From the NCBI GenBank assembly GCA_944326255.1, contig CALVDG010000017.1, positions 1 through 46,925 of the forward strand: a stretch of DNA of 46,925 nt, written 5' to 3'. Positions 23,334 through 32,743 of the stretch are shown here, piece by piece. The notes under the pieces were generated by a model, which was not told where the DNA came from, did no database searches, and was given only the letters and a program-made list of their open reading frames with translations. The DNA is from an uncultured Bacteroidales bacterium (lineage in GTDB: Bacteria > Bacteroidota > Bacteroidia > Bacteroidales > UBA932). The translations under genes and the position numbers were made by a program. Within the stretch, counting starts at the first letter, position 1; each line of letters starts with the position of its first letter.

Positions 23334-24383
23334 ATGAGAAAGAGCATCATAATCACTGTATGCGCTGTAATCGCCGCAGCGGTGGCTGCGGCCGGCCTGC
23401 GCTACTATATTACATATAAAAGGCCCAACATACAGCAGGATTACGTACTGCTTGTACACGACGGCATGACGTATGAGGCCATGATGGATTCCATCATCTC
23501 GTCCGGAGCAGTCAAGAACGACAGGAGTCTCATGCGGGCCTTCTCCAAACGGGAACTGGAGAAGCACTATGAACCTGGCAGGTACGTGCTCTCTCCCGGT
23601 ATGTCCAACCAGTACATCATCCGCATGATAGCCAACAGCTGGCAGACCCCGGCCAAAGTAACGCTGAGAGGCTACATCAAGACACTGGACGGACTGGCCG
23701 CTTTCCTGGGCCGCAACTTCGAAGCCGACTCGGCTGCATTCGCCGCCGTACTGGGCGATCCTGCCCTGATAGACTCCCTGGGGTTCAGGCCAGAGACATT
23801 CATCGGCATGTTCATTCCGAACACCTATGAGTTCTACTGGACAGCCAGTCCGAGGAGCGTAATCGAAAGATTTCATAAAGAGTACGAGGCCTTCTGGAGC
23901 GGAGAGCGGGACCGTCTGGCCGAGGACATGGGCATGAGCCGCAACGAAGTCATGACCCTGGCGTCCATAGTCATAGGCGAGACCAACAACACCGGGGAGA
24001 TGCCGCTCATAGCCGGAGTCTATATCAACCGTCTGAAACGCGGAATGAGGCTTCAGGCTTGCCCTACCGTCATCTACGCCCATCTGAAAACGGAACCCGG
24101 TCTGCGCAGACTGCTCAACAGGCACCTCAACATAGACTCACCTTACAACACCTACAGAATAAAAGGACTGCCACCGGGGCCTATTGCGATACCCACGGTG
24201 ACAGCCATTGACGCTGTCCTGCATTACACCAAGTCAGACTATCTGTACTTCTGCGCCAAGCCCGAGTTCGACGGGACACACAATTTCTCGTCCACCTACA
24301 GCCAGCACAAGGCATATTCCAGGGCCTACAACAAGGCGTTTGAGGAAAGGGAAGCCTCACGCAAAGCCTCCAATGCCGCCTGA
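23334..24383 (+). CDS. mltG: endolytic transglycosylase MltG
   Basis: A 349-residue YceG/MltG protein that cleaves nascent glycan strands and sets their length. An N-terminal TM (about 4-25) precedes a LysM-like region and the catalytic YceG domain, with GRYVLSPGMSNQYIIRMI, FIPNTYEFYW, IAGVYINRLKRGMRLQACPTV and SPYNTYRIKGLPPGPI. The usual IVEKET motif reads IVIGETN here, so one of the two acidic positions is Ile while the second Glu is kept. The 3' end overlaps the convergent protease gene by 58 bases. Its pairing with the glucosaminidase suggests a cell-wall remodelling operon. Confidence 0.93.
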   Translation: MRKSIIITVCAVIAAAVAAAGLRYYITYKRPNIQQDYVLLVHDGMTYEAMMDSIISSGAVKNDRSLMRAFSKRELEKHYEPGRYVLSPGMSNQYIIRMIANSWQTPAKVTLRGYIKTLDGLAAFLGRNFEADSAAFAAVLGDPALIDSLGFRPETFIGMFIPNTYEFYWTASPRSVIERFHKEYEAFWSGERDRLAEDMGMSRNEVMTLASIVIGETNNTGEMPLIAGVYINRLKRGMRLQACPTVIYAHLKTEPGLRRLLNRHLNIDSPYNTYRIKGLPPGPIAIPTVTAIDAVLHYTKSDYLYFCAKPEFDGTHNFSSTYSQHKAYSRAYNKAFEEREASRKASNAA

Positions 24384-25933
24384 AACTCAGGACTGCGGGC
24401 ATTCATAATACGATAGAAGCAGTCCCGTGAGAATATAGAGCTGGCCGCCAGAGCCTTCATATACACTGACAGGTCCTCCCGGGAACGTGCCAGACCCTCC
24501 GGATCAGGAGCAATGCCTCTCTCCCCGGCAAGAGCCACAAGGGAGTCTATCATCCCGTCCGTTATCTCAAAGTGCTCATTGAAGCGGTCAAAATTGCGGT
24601 ATCTGGCCGTCCACTCCGCACGGTGCCGGTCACACAGCCCGTTCATGTACTCCATGACCAGTCCCTGCCTCAAAAGCGAGGCGTAATAGGCCGAATACGC
24701 GGTCGTATCCTGAGGCACGAACACATCCGGCATGATGCCCCCGCCACCGTAGACAGTCCGTCCCAGCCTGAGAGTCTTGAATCTGAGCGAATCCGGGAAA
24801 TGAATACTGTCGCGGCTGAAAGACTCTCCCCTCATATACCTCTCATAGAAATCCTCGTAATACTCGTCCGCCTTTCCGTTCTCGTAAGGAGACTGTATAA
24901 CTCTGCCGGAAGGCGTATGATAGCGGGCGATGGTCAGCCTGATCTCCGAGCCGTCCTCCATGGGTATAGCCTGCTGTACCAGCCCCTTGCCGAAAGAACG
25001 GCGGCCGACTATGATTCCCCTGTCGTGGTCCTGCACGGCACCGGAGACTATCTCACTGGCTGACGCCGAGTTCTCGTCTATCATCACCACCAGCGGCCCT
25101 TGACGGTACAGACCGTTGCCGCGGGCATATTCCTCCATCCTGGGAATCCTGCGGCCCTCGGTATAGACTATCAGGTCATCCTTCTCCAGGAACTCATCCG
25201 CTATGTCTATGGCTGTAGGCAGGAAACCGCCCGAATTACCCCTGAGATCCAGTATGACTCCCTTTATCTCACCGTCAAAGGACTTCATGGCATCGTGAAT
25301 CTCCTCTGCTGAAGCCAGTGCGAAACGGCTGAGCTTCATATACAGGATACCGTCCTCCACCTCGTACGCGGCATCCAGACTGTTCAGGGGAATCTTATCC
25401 CTGACAATGGTAAAATCCAATGTATCCGCGACTCCGCGCCTGAGGACATCCAGTTCCACCTTAGTTCCTTTCTTGCCTCTGAGGTAGCCGTGGACATCCT
25501 CTATGGCCAGTCCTACACCGGCAATAGAGCTGGTGTCCACCCTGATTATCTTGTCTCCGGCGAGCAGCCCCACCTTCTCGGAAGGTCCTCCGGCCACCGT
25601 CGCCTGTACTGTAAGCGTATCCTCAATGATGGCGAACTCTATACCTATGCCCTCGAACTCTCCCTGAAGAGGCTCGTTCATGGCCTTGGCATCCTCGGCA
25701 GAGATATAGGACGAATGCGGGTCCAGCTCTCCCATCGTAGCCACGAGAGCTTCTCCCACCAGTTTCTCAAAATCCACGTCCTCCAGATAGAGCCTGTCTA
25801 TCAGATAGAGCACCTGGCTGTATTTCTCGGCGGCCCTGCTCATGCCGCTTTTCTGCGCGGACATGGTCAGCGGAAGAAACGACATCACCAGCATAAGCGG
25901 CAGTGCTTTTAAAAGTGTATGCTTTCTATTCAT
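24326..25933 (-). CDS. S41 family C-terminal processing protease
   Basis: A 535-residue exported serine protease. It has a signal peptide at 1-26 (ALPLMLVMSFLPLTMSAQ), a helical N-terminal region, a PDZ domain (about 85-165, GIGIEFAIIEDTLTVQATV), and the S41 catalytic domain with LDLRGNSGGFLP, the nucleophile Ser in ENSASASE, and the Lys in SFGKG. CTP proteases trim or degrade periplasmic proteins, including peptidoglycan hydrolases, which suits the adjacent mltG/glucosaminidase genes. ATG 25933 is chosen because it supplies the signal peptide; it overlaps the 3' end of rnz by 8 bases. Confidence 0.92.
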   Translation of the reverse strand: MNRKHTLLKALPLMLVMSFLPLTMSAQKSGMSRAAEKYSQVLYLIDRLYLEDVDFEKLVGEALVATMGELDPHSSYISAEDAKAMNEPLQGEFEGIGIEFAIIEDTLTVQATVAGGPSEKVGLLAGDKIIRVDTSSIAGVGLAIEDVHGYLRGKKGTKVELDVLRRGVADTLDFTIVRDKIPLNSLDAAYEVEDGILYMKLSRFALASAEEIHDAMKSFDGEIKGVILDLRGNSGGFLPTAIDIADEFLEKDDLIVYTEGRRIPRMEEYARGNGLYRQGPLVVMIDENSASASEIVSGAVQDHDRGIIVGRRSFGKGLVQQAIPMEDGSEIRLTIARYHTPSGRVIQSPYENGKADEYYEDFYERYMRGESFSRDSIHFPDSLRFKTLRLGRTVYGGGGIMPDVFVPQDTTAYSAYYASLLRQGLVMEYMNGLCDRHRAEWTARYRNFDRFNEHFEITDGMIDSLVALAGERGIAPDPEGLARSREDLSVYMKALAASSIFSRDCFYRIMNARSPEFQAALEALREASLSSNALL

Positions 25934-26861
25934 CTTTATGAGTTTTCTCAGGAACTTCAAAAACCGCGCCTTCCGTGCCTGCTTCAGTATTAGGGAACAC
26001 CTCCCTGGCCTGACGGAGCAGCACACCGGCATCCTTGTATCTGGAGGAGAAATGACCTATGACCAGACGGCCCGCACCGGCCCTGAACGCCGTCTCCGCC
26101 GCATCCCGGGCTGTGGAATGGAACATCTGCGCGGCCTTCCCGGCACAGTCGTCCCCGAACGTGGCCTCATGATACAGCAGGTCCACTCCTCTGACCATAT
26201 CCGGCAGAGTATCAAAGACAGCGGTATCACTCACGTATGCAAATGAACGCGGCTCATAAGGCACATAGGTCAGGGCCCCGGCCCTAAGGCACGTACCGTC
26301 GGGACGCTCCACATCCCGACCCGACTTGAGAGCCAGTATCTCGTCAACGGAGAGGGAGTACTCCCGGACCGCACTCTTGCGGATATTGAGCCCGGGCTCT
26401 TTCTCCCTGAACAGAAATCCGTATGCAGGCACTCTGTGCCTCAAAGGCAGCGCGGACACTGTCAGCCGGGTATCATCCAGGACGGTCTCCGGCCCGGATG
26501 CGGTAAGCGGATGATATTCTACCGGGTAAGTATCCCTTTCAAGGAAACGCTCCCGGAAAAACTGCAGTATCCGGTCAAATCCCTCCGGTGCATATACATG
26601 CAGAGGCTCCGTCCTGCCTGACATGGACAGAGTGGACAACAGGCCGAATATACCGAAGACATGGTCCCCGTGAAGATGCGACAGGAAGATGCGCTCCAGC
26701 TTCATCAGGGAGATACCGTGACGCTTCATCAGCATCTGGCATCCCTCACCGCAGTCTATAAGGAACAAGCGCCCACATATGTTCAATATGTGAGCGCTGG
26801 GATATCTGTCCGTTGTCGGGGAGGCCGATGAGACCCCCAGTGTCGTCAACGAAAAATTCAT
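25926..26861 (-). CDS. rnz: ribonuclease Z
   Basis: A 311-residue metallo-beta-lactamase-fold tRNA 3' endonuclease. The zinc-binding motif SHLHGDHVFG (about 62-71), the N-terminal LGVSSASPTTDRYPSAH, IDCGEGCQ, and the later ligands in SDTAVF, LYHEATFGDD and IGHFSSRY are all present. Length is normal. It starts 3 bases after rpsA and overlaps the protease gene, giving an rpsA-rnz-protease transcription unit on minus. Confidence 0.95.
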   Translation of the reverse strand: MNFSLTTLGVSSASPTTDRYPSAHILNICGRLFLIDCGEGCQMLMKRHGISLMKLERIFLSHLHGDHVFGIFGLLSTLSMSGRTEPLHVYAPEGFDRILQFFRERFLERDTYPVEYHPLTASGPETVLDDTRLTVSALPLRHRVPAYGFLFREKEPGLNIRKSAVREYSLSVDEILALKSGRDVERPDGTCLRAGALTYVPYEPRSFAYVSDTAVFDTLPDMVRGVDLLYHEATFGDDCAGKAAQMFHSTARDAAETAFRAGAGRLVIGHFSSRYKDAGVLLRQAREVFPNTEAGTEGAVFEVPEKTHKDE

Positions 26862-26864
26862 GTA

Positions 26865-28700
26865 CTACTTGGCCTCCTGTTCCATCTTGCTCTTGAGGTC
26901 GGCAAGCTCGGAGATGTCACCGAGAGTGGTCTTCTCAAGATTGGTCTTGAGCTTCTTCATTGCACTCTGGGTGCTGTCGCTCTCGCGACGGCTCTCCTCT
27001 TTCTTGGGCTCTTCCCATGTTCTGGTATGAGAGAGGACAATCTTCTTGTTGGACTTGTTGAACTCGATGACCTTGAAAGGAAGTTTCTCGCCTACGTTGG
27101 CTGTAGTGCCGTCCTGCTTCTGGAGATTCTTGATGGAGCATGTGCCCTCAACGCCTTCTCCGAGAGATACAAGCGCACCCTTGTCGGCGAAGCTTGTGAT
27201 GGTACCCTCATGGATGGAGCCGAGAGGATACTGGGTCTCGAATACGTCCCAGGGATTCTCCTCCAGCTGCTTGTGGCCGAGGCTCAGACGACGGTTCTCC
27301 TTATCGACCTCGAGAACCACTACCTCAAGCTTGTCTCCGATAGAGGTAAACTCCGAAGGATGCTTGATCTTCTTGGTCCAGGACAGGTCACTGATGTGAA
27401 CCAGACCGTCCACGCCTTCCTCAAGCTCTACGAACACACCGAAGTTGGTGAAGTTGCGCACTGTAGCGGTGTGACGTGAGTTGACAGGATATTTCTCGGC
27501 GATGGTTGCCCAAGGATCCTCTTTGAGCTGCTTGATACCGAGGGACATCTTCCTCTCCTCGCGGTCGAGGGTCAGGATTACGGCCTCTACCTCGTCGCCT
27601 ACCTTCAGGAAGTCCTGAGCGCTACGCAGGTGGAGAGACCATGACATCTCGGACACGTGGATCAGGCCCTCAACGCCGGGCTGAATCTCCACGAATGCAC
27701 CGTAGTCAGCGATAACGACCACTTTGCCCTTAACGACATCACCGACTTTGAGATTGGGATCAAGAGCGTCCCAGGGATGAGGCTGGAGCTGCTTCAGGCC
27801 GAGAGCGATACGCTTCTTGGTATCATCGAAGTCAAGGATGACCACGTTGATCTTCTGGTCAAGCTGCACAACCTCCTCGGGATGGTTGATACGGCCCCAG
27901 GAGAGGTCGGTGATATGGATGAGACCGTCTACGCCGCCGAGGTCCACGAACACACCGTAAGAAGTGATGTTCTTGACTGTTCCCTCGAGAATCTGGCCTT
28001 TCTCCAGTTTGCTGATGATCTCGGCTTTCTGAGCCTCGAGCTCGGCCTCGATAAGAGCCTTGTGGGAAACGACCACATTGCGGTACTCGTTGTTGATCTT
28101 GACGATCTTGAAATCCATGGTCTTGTTGACGAACACGTCGTAGTCGCGGATAGGCTTCACGTCGATCTGCGAGCCGGGCAGGAAGGCCTCGATGCCGAAT
28201 ACATCGACGATCATACCGCCCTTGGTGCGGCACTTCACGTAACCCTTGACGATCTCGTCCTTCTCGTAGGCCTCGTTCACGAGATCCCATGAACGGAGTG
28301 AGTGAGCCTTTCTGTGGGAGAGAATCAGCTGGCCTTTCTTGTCCTCGGCTGTCTCCACATATACCTCAACCTTGTCACCTACTTTTATATCGGGATTGTA
28401 GCGGAATTCAGAGATATTGATGACACCCTCGCTCTTGTACCCGATGTTTACGAGCACCTCGCGCTTGTTAACTGCCATCACTGTTCCTTCAACCACCTCA
28501 TTCTCCACTACTTTAGAAAGAGTCTGATTGTACTTTTCCTCATCGGCCCTGCGGTCGGCCTCAGATGAGTCTTCTTCAAAGCTGTCCCAGTCGAACTGAT
28601 CTACCGGCACAGACGCATTGCTTTTGCGCTTTGCTGTGTTTTCTGCGGGAGCTGCCGCCTCCTCAGCGGTCTCCACCATTACTTCCTGTTCTTTTTCCAT
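26865..28700 (-). CDS. rpsA: 30S ribosomal protein S1
   Basis: A 611-residue S1 with six S1/OB repeats centred near residues 75, 160, 245, 330, 415 and 500. The repeats are seen as VEGTVMAVNKREVLVNIGYK, VKGYVKCRTKGGMIVDVFG, LEGTVKNITSYGVFVDLGG, VKGKVVVIADYGAFVEIQPG, a fifth (RNFTNFGVFVELEEG) and a sixth (ITSFADKGALVSLGEG). It binds mRNA and brings it to the ribosome. The acidic N-terminus of about 50 residues is typical of Bacteroidota. It has a full-consensus promoter and a 5' leader with a hairpin, which may allow autoregulation as in other bacteria (inference). Confidence 0.97.
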   Translation of the reverse strand: MEKEQEVMVETAEEAAAPAENTAKRKSNASVPVDQFDWDSFEEDSSEADRRADEEKYNQTLSKVVENEVVEGTVMAVNKREVLVNIGYKSEGVINISEFRYNPDIKVGDKVEVYVETAEDKKGQLILSHRKAHSLRSWDLVNEAYEKDEIVKGYVKCRTKGGMIVDVFGIEAFLPGSQIDVKPIRDYDVFVNKTMDFKIVKINNEYRNVVVSHKALIEAELEAQKAEIISKLEKGQILEGTVKNITSYGVFVDLGGVDGLIHITDLSWGRINHPEEVVQLDQKINVVILDFDDTKKRIALGLKQLQPHPWDALDPNLKVGDVVKGKVVVIADYGAFVEIQPGVEGLIHVSEMSWSLHLRSAQDFLKVGDEVEAVILTLDREERKMSLGIKQLKEDPWATIAEKYPVNSRHTATVRNFTNFGVFVELEEGVDGLVHISDLSWTKKIKHPSEFTSIGDKLEVVVLEVDKENRRLSLGHKQLEENPWDVFETQYPLGSIHEGTITSFADKGALVSLGEGVEGTCSIKNLQKQDGTTANVGEKLPFKVIEFNKSNKKIVLSHTRTWEEPKKEESRRESDSTQSAMKKLKTNLEKTTLGDISELADLKSKMEQEAK

Positions 28701-28769
28701 AATAAATTAAAATTTCTTTCTATTAAGGTGTTAGACTTTATTTATAATCCCTCCTTGCGGAAAGGAGCG

Positions 28770-28801
28770 CAAAAGTAAACACTATTTTACTGATTTCCAA
28801 A
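28770..28801 (-). promoter_or_regulatory. consensus promoter of rpsA
   Basis: On minus, TTTG (28798-28801), a 20-base spacer and TACTTTTG (28770-28777) match the Bacteroidota promoter exactly. Downstream in the roughly 65-base leader, CTCCTT and AAGGAG (28751-28766 region) form a 6-base-pair hairpin that contains an AAGGAGG element. Confidence 0.75.
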
Positions 28802-28857
28802 TTACAGGCACATTCTTTGCTATGTTGACGTGGAAAACACTGAAAATTTTTACAAAA

Positions 28858-29538
28858 ATGAAAAAAATCCTACTGCACACCGCCGCAGTACTGATATCCG
28901 CAATCTTATTCACATCGTGCAGAATTGACAGTCCGCAACTCTTCTATTCCTATATGACGGCTGTCAAGGAACAACACTCGGACAAAAGCATATCCTACCT
29001 GGTTACAGACGACTCCACCATAGTATATCCAGAGTGGTTCGACGCACTGTCCAGGATGAAGCACAACCAGAGGCTGCTAGCCACTTTTACAGTCCCTTCC
29101 GGGGAACTTGGAGACCGAATAGAAGCCAGTTTCCAGTCCTACGGCTACGTCTCGGAGGATAGCATTAAAGTCACCTCGCAGCCGGACACGCTGGGCAAGG
29201 ACCCCGTCAGCATAACTGAAGCCTGGCACAGCGGCGGCATCTACGGAGCCGGGAGATTCGTCACAGTCTCATTCGTCATCAGCGGAGCCGGACTGCACAG
29301 CCACTCGGTCAGCCTCGTGGACAACTCCGGTTCCGTCAATCCAGATGCGGAAGGCTACTGGAACCTGACCTTACGCCACAATGCCAACGGTGACCCACAG
29401 GGCTACCAAAGCCAGGCCGTGTACTCCTTCCCGCTTCCCGAACAATACACCGCCTCCGGCATCAAGGGCCTCAGGATAACATACCAGCCCCTCAACTCCA
29501 CTTCCGCCCAGACCGTCACCGTCCCCTACGCCAACTGA
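28858..29538 (+). CDS. NigD-like lipoprotein
   Basis: A 226-residue lipoprotein from ATG 28858 (MKKILLHTAAVLISAILFTSC), with lipobox Cys at 21; ATG 28822 would add 12 residues ahead of the signal. The body is beta-rich with no catalytic motif. The C-terminal half (SHSVSLVDNSGSVNPDAEGY and LRHNANGDPQGYQ) resembles NigD-like Bacteroidota proteins with an N-terminal OB-like and a C-terminal beta-sandwich domain. Its role is unknown. Confidence 0.7.
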   Translation: MKKILLHTAAVLISAILFTSCRIDSPQLFYSYMTAVKEQHSDKSISYLVTDDSTIVYPEWFDALSRMKHNQRLLATFTVPSGELGDRIEASFQSYGYVSEDSIKVTSQPDTLGKDPVSITEAWHSGGIYGAGRFVTVSFVISGAGLHSHSVSLVDNSGSVNPDAEGYWNLTLRHNANGDPQGYQSQAVYSFPLPEQYTASGIKGLRITYQPLNSTSAQTVTVPYAN

Positions 29539-29578
29539 CAGCCAGCATCATTTTTTAGGTAAATAGCACAATGTTTCG

Positions 29579-29586
29579 TATCTTTG
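29579..29586 (+). promoter_or_regulatory. -7 element before AAA-ATPase/nuclease gene
   Basis: TATCTTTG matches TAnnTTTG 30 bases before the start codon. No strict TTTG lies 19-21 bases upstream. Confidence 0.4.
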
Positions 29587-29616
29587 TCTCTAGAGTAAAT
29601 CCACACAAGACAAGAT

Positions 29617-31158
29617 ATGAAATACCCTATCGGCATACAGAACTTTGAGAGCCTCCGCAAGGACGGATATCTCTATATAGACAAGACTGACCTTATCCAC
29701 AAGTTGGTGAGCGAGGGAAGATATTACTTTCTGAGCCGGCCCAGGAGGTTCGGAAAAAGCCTGCTCATATCCACATTGGAGGCCTACTTTCAGGGAAAGC
29801 GGGAGCTGTTTGAAGGACTGGCAATAGAAAAGCTGGAGAAAGAGTGGACGGCAAGACCGGTACTGCACATTGACCTGAATATCGAGAGGTATAACAAACC
29901 GGAAAACCTCCATGACATACTCAACTTCACCCTCTCCCACTGGGAGAGACTGTACGGCAGCGATCCGTCGGAGACATCGCTGTCACTGCGCTTTGCCGGC
30001 ATCGTCAGAAGAGCGCACGAGCAGACCGGACACCGCGTAGCCATACTCGTGGACGAGTACGACAAGCCGTTGCTCCAGGCCATAGGCAACAAGCCCCTGC
30101 AGGAGGAATACCGCAACATACTCAAGCCCTTCTACGGAGTGCTCAAGACCATGGACGGGCACATCAGGTTCGCGATGCTGACCGGAGTCACAAAATTCGG
30201 CAAAGTCAGCGTCTTCAGCGACCTCAACAACTTGAAAGACATCTCCATGCTCCCGCAGTATGTTTCAATCTGCGGTCTCACGGAAAGCGAGATTCACCGA
30301 TACATGGAGGAAGGCATACAGAACCTGGCTGACACACAGCACCTCACTTACGACGAGACCTGCCGGAAGCTGGAAGAATTGTACGACGGATACCACTTCA
30401 CACCGGGCTCAGAGGGCATATACAATCCCTTCAGTATTCTCCGTACCATGGACAGCGGTATCTTCGCAAGTTACTGGTTCGAGACAGGCACTCCGACTTA
30501 TCTCGTGACTCTCCTCAAACAGGGAAAATGCGACCTGAGCGAGATGGCCTCCGCTGTCACTGACGTAGAGACTCTCGACAGCGTCTACGGGGACGACGAG
30601 CCAATACCTGTCATCTATCAGAGCGGGTACCTTACCATAAAGGGATACAACCCGCGTTTTGAGTCATACACACTTGGATTCCCGAACAAGGAAGTCGAGG
30701 AAGGCTTCATGAAATTTCTCGTCCCCTACTACACTCCCATCCGGAAATCCGCCACCAACTTCGAAATACAGAAGTTTGTCCGGGAGATAGAGACCGGAAA
30801 CGTGGACGCATTCATGACACGCCTCCAGAGTTTCATGGCCGACACACCCTACGAACTTATCCGCGACCAGGAGCTCCACTACCAGAACGTCCTCTTCATA
30901 GTCTCCAAGCTCCTCGGCTTCTACGTACAGGCCGAATACCGCACCTCGCAGGGACGCATCGACCTCCTGCTCCAGACCGACAAGTTCGTCTACATCATGG
31001 AATTCAAGCTGGAAGGCTCGGCCGAGGAGGCTTTGAAGCAAATCGAGGAGCGGGGCTATGCCGCCCCCTTCGCATCAGACACGCGAAAAGTCCTCAAAAT
31101 CGGAGTCAACTTCTCCGCCCAGACACGCAACATCGACCGCTGGCTCGTCAGCGAATAA
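29617..31158 (+). CDS. AAA-ATPase-like / PD-(D/E)XK nuclease domain protein
   Basis: A 513-residue member of the widespread Bacteroidota family combining an AAA-ATPase-like domain (PF09820 type) with a C-terminal PD-(D/E)XK domain (PF08011 type). The hallmark N-terminus GIQNFESLRKDGYLYIDKT is followed by Walker A in SRPRRFGKSLLIS (about 45-57) and Walker B VAILVDEYDKPL. The C-terminus has the nuclease core YRTSQGRIDLLL and YIMEFKLEG (D and E-x-K). These genes occur in many copies per genome and may be mobile or conflict-related; the function is not established. All key motifs are intact. Confidence 0.92.
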   Translation: MKYPIGIQNFESLRKDGYLYIDKTDLIHKLVSEGRYYFLSRPRRFGKSLLISTLEAYFQGKRELFEGLAIEKLEKEWTARPVLHIDLNIERYNKPENLHDILNFTLSHWERLYGSDPSETSLSLRFAGIVRRAHEQTGHRVAILVDEYDKPLLQAIGNKPLQEEYRNILKPFYGVLKTMDGHIRFAMLTGVTKFGKVSVFSDLNNLKDISMLPQYVSICGLTESEIHRYMEEGIQNLADTQHLTYDETCRKLEELYDGYHFTPGSEGIYNPFSILRTMDSGIFASYWFETGTPTYLVTLLKQGKCDLSEMASAVTDVETLDSVYGDDEPIPVIYQSGYLTIKGYNPRFESYTLGFPNKEVEEGFMKFLVPYYTPIRKSATNFEIQKFVREIETGNVDAFMTRLQSFMADTPYELIRDQELHYQNVLFIVSKLLGFYVQAEYRTSQGRIDLLLQTDKFVYIMEFKLEGSAEEALKQIEERGYAAPFASDTRKVLKIGVNFSAQTRNIDRWLVSE

Positions 31159-31199
31159 CCGATTCTTCTAATTTCCCGCTGACGACTATTTATAAAATA

Positions 31200-31233
31200 A
31201 TTTTCCCCTATGGAGAGGTCTACAGGGGAAAAT
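31200..31233. terminator. bidirectional terminator hairpin
   Basis: ATTTTCCCCT (31200-31209) and AGGGGAAAAT (31224-31233) form a perfect 10-base-pair stem flanked by A/T tracts, midway between the convergent AAA-ATPase and lyase genes. Confidence 0.8.
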
Positions 31234-31261
31234 CTATCATTGAGCCGTTAATTTTAACTGC

Positions 31262-32710
31262 CTACAGGCTGTCGGGGAAATCCTGCTTGAACTTGGCGAT
31301 GAGGCGTTCGGGCCAGTCACCGACGGGCTCCATCGGGGTGCGGAAGCATCGCTGCATCCCGGGAATGTCGTGGCAGCGGATGGCTCCGATGAGCTTTCTA
31401 TTGTCATAGAGCCATTTCAGGCGGTCTAGGGCGTACATTGTCTGAGAGAGGGTGAGAACTTTGCGGGGAAATGCCATGCGCACGAGTTCCATATCGGCCA
31501 CGAAGTCCGGGTCGTCCTCCGAAACGTCCTGGTAGGTGCCTCCGTCCATAGTGCGGACTCCCGAGCAGAGGTAAATGGCTGCAGCAAGGGAGCTGGCCGG
31601 AAGGTCCTTAACGGGCAGATGGTCGCAGAACTTCTTAGCGTCTATCTGGGCTCCGAGCACACCCGGAGGGGTAACCATAGGGATGCCCATCCTGACGGCC
31701 TCATTTACGAAATATCTTATGAACTCGGGGTTCTGGCAGATGTACTCTTCGTCAGTAGCCTCGTACAGACCCTGGGCCATAGCCTCTATCTCCTTCATGG
31801 ACATACCGCCATAGGTGACATAGCCCTCGAATACGGCCACCACCTGGTCCATCTTGAGCTTGTCCTGATAGTTGTCGGTGGCGATGACGGCACCTCTGGT
31901 GCAGGAGAGCTTGCGGGCCGAAAAATAGACGATATCGGCCAGCGAGCACATCTTCAGCAGGACTTCGGCCAGGGTTGCATGAGCGTACTCCGGCTCCCGC
32001 TGGATGATCAGCCAGGCGTTCTCACCGAGCAGACAGGCATCCAGCAGCACCTTGATGCCGTGGCGGTCGGCCACCTTGCGCACCTCCATCAGGTTGGCCA
32101 TAGAGAACGGCTGGCCGCCGATGAGGTTGGTGGAAGCCTCCATACGGATGAAAGGTATGTGCTCCGCCCCGTACTTGGCGATGCAATCCTCCAGACGGGC
32201 GATGTCGATATTGCCCTTGAACTGGTTGTCTGATGCGGACGTGAAAGCCACATCGGGAGCGACCAGATCAATGTGACGGCCACCGTTGATACGGATATGA
32301 TTGGCCGTACTGCCGAAATGATAGTTCATCGGCACCACGTCTCCCGGCTTCAGAAAAGCCCGCATAATTACGTTCTCTGCCGCACGGCCCTGATGCGCCG
32401 GCACCACATAACGCTTGCCCAGCACGTCAAATACTGCCTTCTCCAGCCGTTTAAAGGACTCGCTGCCGGCGTAGGCATCGTCGGCCCGCATCATGGCAGC
32501 CAGCTGCAGGTCGCTCATGGCGTTGGTTCCGCTGTCGGTCAGCATGTCCAGATAGACATCGGCCGAATCCATGCGGTAGGTATTGAATCCGCCCTTCTTC
32601 AGGGCCTCGTATCTCTCATCTATGGGAAGCAGCCTCACCTTCTGGACTATCCTGGCCCGGTGAAACTCCAGGGGTATATCTATGCCTGTGTAGAATTTGA
32701 CTTTCGGCAT
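31262..32710 (-). CDS. tryptophanase / tyrosine phenol-lyase family PLP enzyme, divergent
   Basis: A 482-residue PLP-dependent beta-eliminating lyase of the TnaA/TPL family. Conserved features are DMLTDSGTNAMSD, DDAYAGSESF (the active-site Tyr), PAHQGRAAEN (PLP phosphate loop), STNLIGGQPFSM (Asn), the PLP Asp in LLDACLLGENA, the Schiff-base Lys in SARKLSC, and the carboxylate-binding Arg in SGVRTMDGG. The Arg that follows DA-x in TPL (DATR) and TnaA (DSAR) is Leu here, and the Lys before the Schiff-base Lys is Arg. The overall beta-elimination of an amino acid to pyruvate, ammonia and a leaving group is likely, but the substrate may not be Trp or Tyr. Third gene of the corA-ahcY operon, 33 bases after ahcY. 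Confidence 0.8.
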   Translation of the reverse strand: MPKVKFYTGIDIPLEFHRARIVQKVRLLPIDERYEALKKGGFNTYRMDSADVYLDMLTDSGTNAMSDLQLAAMMRADDAYAGSESFKRLEKAVFDVLGKRYVVPAHQGRAAENVIMRAFLKPGDVVPMNYHFGSTANHIRINGGRHIDLVAPDVAFTSASDNQFKGNIDIARLEDCIAKYGAEHIPFIRMEASTNLIGGQPFSMANLMEVRKVADRHGIKVLLDACLLGENAWLIIQREPEYAHATLAEVLLKMCSLADIVYFSARKLSCTRGAVIATDNYQDKLKMDQVVAVFEGYVTYGGMSMKEIEAMAQGLYEATDEEYICQNPEFIRYFVNEAVRMGIPMVTPPGVLGAQIDAKKFCDHLPVKDLPASSLAAAIYLCSGVRTMDGGTYQDVSEDDPDFVADMELVRMAFPRKVLTLSQTMYALDRLKWLYDNRKLIGAIRCHDIPGMQRCFRTPMEPVGDWPERLIAKFKQDFPDSL

Positions 32711-32743
32711 CTTTTTTATAATTTTTTCAAAATTTAAAAACTT

